DNA from: Pseudomonadota bacterium
GTDB lineage: Bacteria > Pseudomonadota > Alphaproteobacteria > Rhizobiales > Beijerinckiaceae
Direction of reading: 5' to 3'
NCBI GenBank assembly: GCA_023393655.1
Contig: JAEWKP010000386.1
Span: forward strand, 1-21,211
Length of the DNA stretch: 21,211 bases
The notes beneath the pieces were generated by a model. That model saw nothing but the letters and a program-made list of their open reading frames with translations. It was not told the origin of the DNA and made no database searches. The position numbers were made by a program, and so were the translations under genes. Of this stretch, positions 1 to 8,200 are shown piece by piece. Position 1 is the stretch's first letter; every line of letters begins with the position of its first letter.

Positions 1-141
1 CTGGAGGAGATGGCGGAACGCCATCCTGATTGCGAGATCTACACCGCGCCGGGACAGGGCCATGCCCCACTGCTCGGCACGAAGGACATGATCCGGCGTA
101 TCGGCAAGCTTGTCGCGCGAGCCGAGCGGCGCGCCGGCTGA
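1..141 (+). CDS. Alpha/beta hydrolase, C-terminal fragment
   Basis: This is the last 46 codons of a gene that begins before the window; frame 1 is open from base 1 to a TGA at 139-141. The peptide contains IYTAPGQGHAPLL, the motif around the catalytic histidine near the end of many alpha/beta-hydrolase-fold esterases and hydrolases, in which the histidine follows a Gly (GHAPLL). A basic helix (IRRIGKLVARAERRAG) ends the protein, which is also usual for the fold. The nucleophile and acid residues lie outside the window, so the substrate cannot be inferred. The gene converges on the helix-hairpin-helix gene with only 6 bases between the stop codons. The family call is fairly sure, the specific function unknown. 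Confidence 0.7.
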   Translation: MEEMAERHPDCEIYTAPGQGHAPLLGTKDMIRRIGKLVARAERRAG

Positions 142-147
142 TCCGTT

Positions 148-891
148 TCAGGGTTTCGAACGCCCGTCTTCGGCGATATCGGCGACATTGCTCTGCCCCG
201 CCGTGCCGTCATCGCGCGAGCTTTCGACCTCGCCCGCCTTGGCCCGCCTGGCGAACTCCGTCTCCGTTCCCGCCGCCAGTAGCTTCGCCTGGCCGACCCA
301 ATCCTCGCGCTCGATCCGGCCGGGAAAAGCGAGATAGCCGCCGACCCATTCGACATTCTCGGCCGTCCAGCCGGCGATCTGCTCGAAATGCCAGATACCG
401 AGGCCGTGCAAACGGCCCTCGTTCTGCCGCCCGATGCCCTTGATCAGCTTCAGGTCGTCGGCCTTGCCGCCGCGGGCCGCGGCGAGCCCTGCCGGCCGCT
501 GTCCAGGCAGCTCCGCCTCGTTCTCGACAGGCGGCAGTGGTGCCTGCGGTGTCGCGGGCGATACGGCCGGCGAAGAGGTGACTGCGACGGGGACCGCGCC
601 CGCCTGCGAGACCGGCAGGGCAGCCGGCTTGCGCAGAAGGCTCGCGCAGACGCAGCCCAGCCAGTAGGCGGCCGTGATCAGCAGCGCGGTCTCGACCCAG
701 GTCGCCGGCATGCCATTCAGAAGCTGCAGCCAGGTCAACGCGGCGCCGGCGACCCAGAATGCGGCGACAACGGTCCAGGCGCCGCTCCAGAAACGGGCCT
801 TGCCGCCGTCATGGCTGATCCAGCCGATGGCGAAGCCGAGGCCGAAGGCGGCGACCAGGAACCAGATGAACTGGCTGGCGAGATAGAGCAT
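148..891 (-). CDS. Membrane-anchored helix-hairpin-helix domain protein
   Basis: The protein has 247 residues. Three hydrophobic helices (about residues 4-25, 37-58 and 65-85) are followed by an Ala/Pro-rich linker (about 90-140) and a compact domain at 146-207 that starts DLKLIKGIGRQNEGRLHGLG and ends with AFPGRIEREDWVGQAK. This is the helix-hairpin-helix-like domain (COG3743 type) that alphaproteobacteria also attach to other proteins, for example some NuoE and L21 proteins. The KGIG hairpin normally contacts nucleic acid, but binding is not proven for this subfamily. The tail is acidic and polar. The ATG at 889-891 has GGAG seven bases upstream; that site overlaps the TAG of the OmpA gene, which ends 9 bases before this start, so the two genes are almost certainly one operon. 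The cellular role is unknown. Confidence 0.8.
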   Translation of the reverse strand: MLYLASQFIWFLVAAFGLGFAIGWISHDGGKARFWSGAWTVVAAFWVAGAALTWLQLLNGMPATWVETALLITAAYWLGCVCASLLRKPAALPVSQAGAVPVAVTSSPAVSPATPQAPLPPVENEAELPGQRPAGLAAARGGKADDLKLIKGIGRQNEGRLHGLGIWHFEQIAGWTAENVEWVGGYLAFPGRIEREDWVGQAKLLAAGTETEFARRAKAGEVESSRDDGTAGQSNVADIAEDGRSKP

Positions 892-900
892 GTCGGACTC

Positions 901-3279
901 CTACTTCGCCACGGTGAACTGCACGCGGCGGTTCATCGCTCGTGCTTCCGGCGCTTCGTGCGGCACGAGCGGCCGGGTGCTGCCGTAGCCTTTCACGGCA
1001 AGCTGGCCCGTCTCGATACCGCGCCGCGCCAGCTCGTCGCGCACGCGCAGCGCCCGTCGCAACGACAGATCCATATTGTCGAAACCGCGCCGCTCGCCAT
1101 CGCGATTGGCGTGCCCCTCGATCACGACGGGCGAGCCCGGGCACTTCCTGAGAATGGCCGCGGCCTCGCCGATGACGCGCTCGGTCGTGGCATCGAGTTC
1201 GACGACCGAGGTCCCCTGCCCGAACAGAACGGTGTTGCTTTTGGTCAGCCCGTCGAGATCGTTCTGGCAGCTTGCCGGCGGATCGACCACGCAACCGGTC
1301 TGGCGCAGACTCACCACCGCATCGGCCTTGTAACCCGGAGGCAGGCCGGTTGCAGCGCTGGTCTCGATCTCGCTCCGGATCAGGTCGCGGCAGGTCAATC
1401 CGCGCAGCATCACGCGGTCGTCGACGATGGAGGCCGAACCGAGATCGAGCCGCAGCAGGTCGGCGAGGACGGCACGGGCCGCCTCGGCGAAGCCGGAAGG
1501 GGCGCCCGGAACGAGGGTCGTCGCGTCCTCGAAGCGGTCCTTCAGCGGGGAATCCGCGACCAATGCCCGCAACGCAGCCTGCGCTGCCCGGTCGGGCAGA
1601 TATCCGGAGAGCCGCAAACCGGTCCGGTCCGCCGATAGCGACAGGCCGTATGGCCTCACGACGACGCTCTCCGGCATGGCGGTCAATGCCAGGCCGGCGG
1701 GAGCGTTGCGCGCGAACAGATCGCGCAGCGCCGCAAGGCTCGCGACATCCGCAACCTCGCCGGCAATGGCAAAGGCCTTGTCGCGGATGCTCACGGAGCC
1801 GGTCCTGAGCTTCGACAGCGCCTCGAGCGCAAAGGCGGTCGAGGCCCGCAGGTCGAGATCCGAGCGCAGCGCCGGCTCGACAGTCATGCGATCGTCGACG
1901 GCCGCTTCGCCGAAGAGACCTCGCACCGTGGCGAGCAGGTTCGCGCGCGCGGTCTCGTCCGGCAGCTTACCGTTCAGGCGCAGGCCGCTGTCGCTGCGAG
2001 CCGCGCTCCATTCCAGCGGCACGGGCGCCACTACGGGGGGCGGTACCACCGGAGCGCGCGCTGCCGGAGTGTTTGCCGGCGGGGTGCTGGCCGGCGGCGG
2101 AGGGACAGGGCCTTGCGGCGTTGCAGGAGCCGGTCCCGGAGCGGACGCGGAGCCCTGCGGCTTCGGCGAAGCGGGCAGCACATCATGCAGGATCAGCCCC
2201 GGCATTTCCGGCATCGGCACGACGACCGGCACCGGCGGCGGAGGCGCTGGAGGGCATTCGATCGCAGCCCGCGCCACCGAATCCGGCCCGTCCTGCTGGG
2301 CGATCTGCAGGCGCAAGGCCTGGCAGGCCTCGTAGGTCTCGGGCCCCTTCCCGGTCAGGATGTAATTCTCACCGTCGATCTCGGCTTTTCCTTGCCGAAG
2401 CCGCGCCAGATCGCCGAGGGCGCGCGTCGCTTTTACAAGGAAAGCCGAGGGCGCCCCGAGCGCCGGCTTCATCTCGTCGCGAAGAGCGATCCCGGCGCCG
2501 AAGGCCTGCCGCGCCGCCTCGAGCATCTGCTTGCGCGCTTCCTGATCGGGGTAGAGGCCGCGTATCACCAATGCTGCGCCGGCCTCATGCTCGGCGCTCC
2601 AGCGATAGGGGGTCACGGTCGGCGGCTCGATATCGCATTTGACGGCGCGGAAGCCCGGCCGCTCCGCCTGTGCCACCGCCGCTTCGAGGGCCAGGAACGA
2701 ATCCGAGCTGGCCGCCTTGCCTTCGATACAGAAGCGGCCGTCATCGAGGGCGACGCGGCCCGAGGCCAGTTTCGGCAATTCGGCGAGCATCGCCACCGCC
2801 ATCGCGGCAAAGCCCTCGGGCGCGCCGAAGGCGACGGTCTGGCGATCGTCGATCCGCAGGCCGGGCAAGGCTGCCGATGCCACCGCCATGTTGGCGGCCG
2901 CAGTCTCGAGATCAGGCACGAAGCCGCCGAGCGTCACATTGTCGGACTGGCGGCTGGCGAACCAGGAATAGGGCTTCTGGGCGACGACCTGCGACAACCC
3001 GCCGAGCGTCCGGCGCACGCCGAATTCGCCATGCAGCCGGGCCATCGCCTTGTTCGCGCCGTCAGAGGACAGGACCTCGCCGCCGATGGTAACGTCGCGG
3101 CCATTGACCTGGGCAACGACCGGGCGGGCACCAGGCGTCGTGCCGGCGACCGCAGCGACGGCCTGCTCGGCACGCACCCCGACATCGCGCTCGATCGCGC
3201 TATCGAGCGCGAAATTGCCGGCTCCCCACAACAGGCCCAGTGGGATCAGGCCCCAGAGCCAACGCGCCGGTTGAGACAT
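901..3279 (-). CDS. OmpA-family protein with BON-like repeats
   Basis: The start chosen is ATG at 3277-3279 (MSQPARWLWG), with AGGGGG about eight bases upstream. A longer frame to 3327 would add 16 polar residues before the hydrophobic segment and is less likely. The product is 792 residues: an N-terminal hydrophobic segment (7-25, uncleaved anchor or signal), a BON-like region (about 28-100), four related units (about 103-217, 224-342, 422-537, 543-664), a proline-rich hinge between units two and three (342-421), and a C-terminal OmpA domain (675-792). The OmpA domain carries IEGHANRDG and the closing MNRRVQFTV motif of the peptidoglycan-binding fold. BON plus OmpA architectures are known, for example mycobacterial OmpATb. 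It probably anchors envelope to peptidoglycan; the function of the repeats is not known. It is the first gene of a pair with the HhH membrane protein. Confidence 0.82.
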   Translation of the reverse strand: MSQPARWLWGLIPLGLLWGAGNFALDSAIERDVGVRAEQAVAAVAGTTPGARPVVAQVNGRDVTIGGEVLSSDGANKAMARLHGEFGVRRTLGGLSQVVAQKPYSWFASRQSDNVTLGGFVPDLETAAANMAVASAALPGLRIDDRQTVAFGAPEGFAAMAVAMLAELPKLASGRVALDDGRFCIEGKAASSDSFLALEAAVAQAERPGFRAVKCDIEPPTVTPYRWSAEHEAGAALVIRGLYPDQEARKQMLEAARQAFGAGIALRDEMKPALGAPSAFLVKATRALGDLARLRQGKAEIDGENYILTGKGPETYEACQALRLQIAQQDGPDSVARAAIECPPAPPPPVPVVVPMPEMPGLILHDVLPASPKPQGSASAPGPAPATPQGPVPPPPASTPPANTPAARAPVVPPPVVAPVPLEWSAARSDSGLRLNGKLPDETARANLLATVRGLFGEAAVDDRMTVEPALRSDLDLRASTAFALEALSKLRTGSVSIRDKAFAIAGEVADVASLAALRDLFARNAPAGLALTAMPESVVVRPYGLSLSADRTGLRLSGYLPDRAAQAALRALVADSPLKDRFEDATTLVPGAPSGFAEAARAVLADLLRLDLGSASIVDDRVMLRGLTCRDLIRSEIETSAATGLPPGYKADAVVSLRQTGCVVDPPASCQNDLDGLTKSNTVLFGQGTSVVELDATTERVIGEAAAILRKCPGSPVVIEGHANRDGERRGFDNMDLSLRRALRVRDELARRGIETGQLAVKGYGSTRPLVPHEAPEARAMNRRVQFTVAK

Positions 3280-3437
3280 GCACAGCCCCCTGTCCCGCGC
3301 CGACCAGGGCCTGACGCGGTACCCCATGGCCGGATCACCCTCGCTTTCTCAGCGACTTGTCGAGCGATCCGGAGATATCGATTCAACGGCGTCCGTAACC
3401 GATCCCTGGCAGGGTCGCGGCTGGGACGCCAATGTCA

Positions 3438-3466
3438 AATCAGGCCGGGCGACGGGCTCCCGTCAA
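3438..3466 (-). promoter_or_regulatory. Candidate promoter of OmpA/HhH operon
   Basis: Read on the minus strand, TTGACG (3461-3466) is followed after 17 bases by CTGATT (3438-3443), a reasonable -35 but a poor -10. A second TTGACA lies at 3433-3438 but has no good -10. Either would start the transcript about 150 bases or more ahead of the ATG at 3279. Pattern seen by eye only. Confidence 0.22.
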
Positions 3467-3490
3467 CAGTGAAGCCGGAACAACCCACAT

Positions 3491-3519
3491 AAAAAAAGCC
3501 CCGGGTTTCCCCGGGGCTT
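3491..3519 (-). terminator. Intrinsic terminator of the porin gene
   Basis: A perfect 10-base-pair stem, AAGCCCCGGG (3496-3505) with CCCGGGGCTT (3510-3519), has a four-base loop. On the minus strand it runs directly into seven T residues (3497-3491). It lies 24 bases past the porin stop codon, so it ends the porin transcript and separates it from the OmpA operon downstream. Confidence 0.93.
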
Positions 3520-3542
3520 CCTGACTAGAGATCGGAGACCGA

Positions 3543-4838
3543 TCAGAAGTCGCGCTGAATGCGCAGACGGCCGGTCCAGGCGTCGTCCGACTTGATCAGG
3601 CGGCCGTTGACCGGGAACGCCTTGGCGTCCGGAACGCGAACACCGTACTCGGTGCGCGAGTAGAGGACTTCGACACCGATGTCGAGACCGGCGACCGGCA
3701 TCCACACCAGGTTGGCGCCGAGCATCAGCTCCTTCGGATCGACCGAACGGAGAGCGCCGTCGTTCGTCTGGAGAGCGGCGTACGAAGCCAGGATGTCCGA
3801 ACGCAGCGACGGGGTCCAGAAGTGACGCAGAGCCGCAACCAGGTTGTAGCCGGTGGTCGACTTCAGGTTGCCGAACGCGTTCGGGCCGAAGTTCGCCGGA
3901 ACATAGCCAGCCAGGCGGCCGTGGCCGATAGCACCCGTGCCGGTGAAGCCGAGATACTCGATCGCGCCGTCAGCGTAACCAGCCTGCAGGAACAGGGCGT
4001 CGCCAGCAGCCAGCATCGGCAGGTTGAACTTCACGCCGGCCTGGACAGCCCAGCCCATCTCGTCCTTCTTGGCACCCGTGCCGCCAGCGAACGGCGACGA
4101 GTAGATGCCACGGTCGCCGATGGCGCCCGACAGCTGAGCCGAACCCCAGCCCTGATCGACGCGCAGCGAAGCGACGACGTCAGGATAGGTCGTGCCCTGA
4201 TAGGCCAGAACCGAAGGACGACGACCCGTGGTCTTCGGATCTTCGAGCGAGACCGTGGCGCTGAAGCCGCCGCCGAAGGTGGCGGTGTAGGCGAGCACGT
4301 TGACCTGGCGGTCCGAGGTACGCAGGACCTGGAAGCCGTAGTCGTTCGCGTAGAAGGAGTAGAACGACTGGATCTTACCAGCGGTCAACGGGCCGAGCTG
4401 AACGAAGGCGCTGTCGAGAGCGGCGGCATCTTCGTTGACGCCGTTGACGCCCGAGAAGCGGTTGGCGCCAGCGTTCGTGCCGCTGTAGCGGTAGGAGCCG
4501 GTGCTGGTCGTCAGGTCGTAACGAACGAACGTGCGCAGCGTGCCATAGGCAGTCTGGTTACGAGCGTCGATGTAGATACGGCCGCGAGCGCGGGTGCCGT
4601 ACGAGTCCTGACCAGCGTTCCAACGCTCACCGAAGGTGTACTCGGCGCGAACACGACCACCGATGCGAAGGCAGGTGTCGGTGCCCGGGATGTAGAAGAA
4701 GCCGGCGCCGAAAGCGGAGCAGACACGAACGTATTCGACCGGAGCGGCCTTCCGCGAGGGAAGGTCGGCGGCCTGAGCCCCGGCGACCGCGGCGATGCCG
4801 GCGGCGGAACCGAGGAGGAGGCTCTTGACGAGCTTCAT
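3543..4838 (-). CDS. General outer-membrane porin (Porin_2 family)
   Basis: A porin of 431 residues, near the usual length for alphaproteobacterial porins. It begins MKLVKSLLLGSAAG with a cleavable signal peptide ending AGAQA before ADLPSRKAAPVEY. The mature N-terminus carries the family hallmark VRVCSAFGAGFFYIPGTDTC, a cysteine pair expected to form a disulfide, followed by LRIGGRVRAEY, the first beta strand. The rest alternates polar and aromatic residues and ends in RIQRDF, the terminal phenylalanine recognised by the BAM machinery. Such porins form trimeric 16-strand channels for small solutes. The ATG has GGAGG eight bases upstream, and a strong terminator follows the stop. The gene stands alone. 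The family is certain; the transported solutes are not known. Confidence 0.95.
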   Translation of the reverse strand: MKLVKSLLLGSAAGIAAVAGAQAADLPSRKAAPVEYVRVCSAFGAGFFYIPGTDTCLRIGGRVRAEYTFGERWNAGQDSYGTRARGRIYIDARNQTAYGTLRTFVRYDLTTSTGSYRYSGTNAGANRFSGVNGVNEDAAALDSAFVQLGPLTAGKIQSFYSFYANDYGFQVLRTSDRQVNVLAYTATFGGGFSATVSLEDPKTTGRRPSVLAYQGTTYPDVVASLRVDQGWGSAQLSGAIGDRGIYSSPFAGGTGAKKDEMGWAVQAGVKFNLPMLAAGDALFLQAGYADGAIEYLGFTGTGAIGHGRLAGYVPANFGPNAFGNLKSTTGYNLVAALRHFWTPSLRSDILASYAALQTNDGALRSVDPKELMLGANLVWMPVAGLDIGVEVLYSRTEYGVRVPDAKAFPVNGRLIKSDDAWTGRLRIQRDF

Positions 4839-5245
4839 TTGGTAACCTCCAAAAGAGTTTCGAGACCCTCGGGCTTCAGCCTGCCCCCCGCCCCAAGCTT
4901 TCAGCCTGATCGCAGAACCTGCCTATTCCCGGTCTTTCGCCTGCGTCACCGACCTATTTCGGAGGCGAAGGCGAAAAACAGCGACCGGGAACGTCCCGAC
5001 GCATTTCCACCATACGAAAGCCGCCCCGCCGATCAACCTCGATCCGCCACCCGAGCCTGTGAATGGGGTGCTTTGGAAACCGGTGTTGCAGGGGAGCCAC
5101 GCTTTGACCGGCAAAATTCACCAAGCATTAACCCAAACGGCACCGCACAACAGGTTTTCGGCTTGCCTCGCCCGAGAATCGCATCGCTGAAAAGGAGAAT
5201 CGGGCCGAATCTCTTCGCGCGCCCTTTTCGGGCGACGCAGCCGGC
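4839..5245. other. 407-bp gene-free region upstream of porin
   Basis: No credible gene lies here; the frames running through it are extensions of antisense frames. Read toward the porin it contains a candidate promoter (5009-5036) and, in the presumed leader, an inverted repeat TTCGCCT (4936-4942) with AGGCGAA (4963-4969). Near the tamB end, a 5-base-pair stem CGCCC/GGGCG around 5219-5233 is the only hairpin close to the tamB stop; it lacks a T-run and is not a convincing terminator. GAGAATCG occurs twice between about 5172 and 5205. Confidence 0.6.
5009..5036 (-). promoter_or_regulatory. Candidate porin promoter
   Basis: On the minus strand, TTGATC (5031-5036) and TATGGT (5009-5014) are separated by 16 bases, a fair match to a housekeeping sigma promoter. 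A start near 5002 would give the porin mRNA a leader of about 160 bases with a possible hairpin at 4936-4969. This rests on the pattern alone. Confidence 0.32.
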
Positions 5246-8200
5246 TCAGTACTCCCACTCGGCCCCGATTCCGACAGCAGCGCTGCCGTCGGCCCCGGTC
5301 TCGGCCTGGAGCTTCAGGCGCTTGGTCAGGTCGATACCGACCGAGACGCCGCTATCCTCGGGTTTGGAGCCGACCTTCACACCGATGGAGACGTTGTCGC
5401 TGATATAGCGCGAGGCTCCGACCGTCGGGCCGCCCTCGCCCATCTGGATGTCGAGATTGTCGACGCCGAGCGATTTGCGCAGCCGCTCGAAGGTATCGTC
5501 GCCGCCGCCGCCGGCGAACTGCGCCGCCGCCTGGGCAAGCTGCAGGGCCTGGAACGCCGAGAGCGAACCCGAGGCACGGGCGAAGAGCAGCCGCGACAGC
5601 ACTTCGTCGGGCGGCAGTTCAGGCTGCGAGGTGAAGGCGAAGACCGGTTGGTCGGCCGGGCCACTGATGATGATGCGCGCGGTGACGTCGCCGGCGCTGG
5701 TCTGGGCGATGAAGTCGAGGTCGGGAATCAGCCCACCGGCGAAAGTCAGCCGGCCGCGGCTGAAATCAAGCCGCTGGGTCAGGACGCTGAGCCGCCCGCG
5801 GCGCAGTTCGAAGCCGCCGTCCAATGCGGGCGCGGAGGACGTGCCGCCGACACGGATCTCGCCGCCGAGCTCGGCATCGATGCCACGGCCGCGGATGAAG
5901 ACCTTGTTGGGGGCGGAGACCGTCAGGGCGAGCGCCGCATCGAAGGCCGGCGCAGCGCGGCCCCGGCGCCCCTTGGCCTTCTGCGCCTTGCGCGCGGCGG
6001 CGAGGCGGGCCGCCGCCGCGCCCTTGGCATTGACATGCTTGATGCCGTCGACTGGCCGCAGCGTCGCCGGCAGGCGATCCGGCACGGAAACTTCGAGCGA
6101 GGCGATATCGATCCGGCCGCCGAGACGGGGACGCTGCGCCAGCGGGCCGGTGATGTCGAGATTCAGCCCCGCCACGGCGGTGACCAGCCCGCTCGAGACG
6201 AGTTGGGCGCGATCGCCGCGAATCCGGATGTTGCCTGGGAAGCCGGCGGCCGGATCGACCTTGACCTGGCCGCTGGCGGAGATCGTGCCGCCATTCGGCG
6301 TCCGGGCGGAGGCGCGCTCGATCGTCAGGTTGTCGCCGTTGGCGGCGACGCGCGCCTCGATGGCATTGAAGCGGATGCCTTGCAGGGCGTCGGTGAAGCT
6401 TCCGCCCGAGAGGGTCGCGTTGCCGCTGAGGCGCGGGGCGGAAGCCGTCCCGCCGGCGCGCATGTCGAGGGCGACCGCGCCCGTGACGCGCTGGCCGCCT
6501 GCGGCCAGCATGGTGTTGGCGAGGGCGGCATCGACGCGGCCCTGGGCCGTGAGGTCGAGCGGGCCTGTGGCGCTGAGCGGGGCGGTGCCGCGCAATGTCA
6601 GGCTGGCGCCCTTGCCGGCGTTCACGGTCGCGGAGATGCCGGCAGCGTCACCCTTCAGCGCACCCTCGCCCCGGATCTCGACCGGCGGCAGGCCGGCCTG
6701 ACGGGTTTCAGGGGTGACGAGCTGCGCGACCCTGAGCTTCCACGGGCCCGAGAGTTCGCCCGGGCTGCCCTTGATCTGCGCCTCGGCATTCAACGTACCG
6801 CCGAGCTTCAGGCTGGGCACTACGATGCTGGCGGCTGACAGCGGTACGTCGCGGGCGGCGAAGCGCAGATCGAGCGCCTCGCCGGCGCGACCGTCGAGCG
6901 TCACCCGCCCCTTGTCGATCCGCAGGGCGAGATCGGCGATCTCGATGCCGGAGGCCGGGAAGCTGAACGCAGCGGGATTGGCGAGCGTGATCGCGCGGCC
7001 ATCGCGGCGCGCGTCGAAAGAGGCGAGCTCCAGCTTCAGGGGCTCTCCCGGAACAAGCCGGCCGGCCCCCTTCAGCGCGAAACCGCGGGCATTGGCGCTG
7101 AGCGTGAAGGCGCTGGCGTCAGGCGCACCCTTCGAATCGAAGCGGATGCCGCTGATCGCCTCGCCAGCCGCGACGACGCGGTCGATCGCAATGGCGGCAT
7201 CGAGCATCGGGCGGCCGTAGATATCCTTCGCATTGGCGCGGGCATCGAGCTTGTCGACGGTCAGCGAGGGGCCGACGAGACGCGAGCCGCGGGCGGTCAG
7301 GTCGATATCCTGCCGGCCGTCCGGCGCCGCCAGCACGATATCGGCATCGAGCTGCCCACCGAGCTTGGTCAGCGCCAGGGCGGAGAGATCGTCGAGATTG
7401 CGCGCCGCAAGCGTCAGGCGGCCGGCGGCACGGCTCGCCGGATCGATGGTGAGGCCGCCATTCAGCCGGACAGAGCCGAGGGCGAAATCGAGCGTCGAGA
7501 GGTTCCAGCCATCGTCGGGCTGGCGGGCGAGGCGCAGCGAGCCGGTCGCCGGCTTGGAATCGACTTCGCCGGCCAGGGTGACGCTGGCGTCGAGCGCACC
7601 TTGCAGATCCTTGGCCACGGCATCGATGGTCAGGCGCGGGATCGGCCGGGCGAGCGCGGTGGCGTTGGCGACGGCGATGCGCGCGGTGGCGTCGAGCTTG
7701 TTCTGCGGGCCGGTGATCTGGGCGGTGACGTCGCCGCGGCCGGAGAGGCGCGGATCGGCACGCTTGAGATCGGGCAGGTTCAGCGCGAGCTTCAGGTCGG
7801 ATTGCTGCTGGCCGATCGAGCCGTCGGCGGTGAAGGCGGCATGCTGGCCGGCGACGCGCAGGCCGGTCACCGTATAGTCGCCGGCGAGCGCGTTCACGCG
7901 GCCAGCGAGGGTCAAATTGCCCGCGAGCAGCCGGTCGAGCGCGGCTTCGCCGGTGGCGAGGCGCTCGGCCTTGCCGGCGAGCGTCGCGGTGTAATTGTTG
8001 GTGCGCGGGGTCGCGTCGAGATCGGCGGTGATATCCGCCCTGCCCCCGAGCGGACGTCCGGCCAGCCCGCTCAACCGGGCGAGATCGGGCAGCACCGCCT
8101 TGAGCTGGCCGAGCATGCGCGCCTGGCCGAGCTTGCCCTTGTAGTCCAGCTCGACGCCGGAGAGAGCGAGGCGCAGCATCTCGAAATCGGCCGTGCCGTC

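Noticed and set aside
388..1638. Open frame of 416 codons antisense to the OmpA and HhH genes
   Set aside because: It crosses two well-supported opposite-strand genes, has no family features and no ribosome site.
5219..5233. Hairpin CGCCC/GGGCG after tamB as a terminator
   Set aside because: The stem is only five base pairs and no T-run follows on the minus strand.
3822..5408. Open frame of 528 codons on the plus strand, antisense to the porin and its upstream region
   Set aside because: It mirrors the porin's codon pattern, ends inside tamB, has no ribosome site and its translation resembles no family. Long antisense frames are expected in GC-rich DNA.
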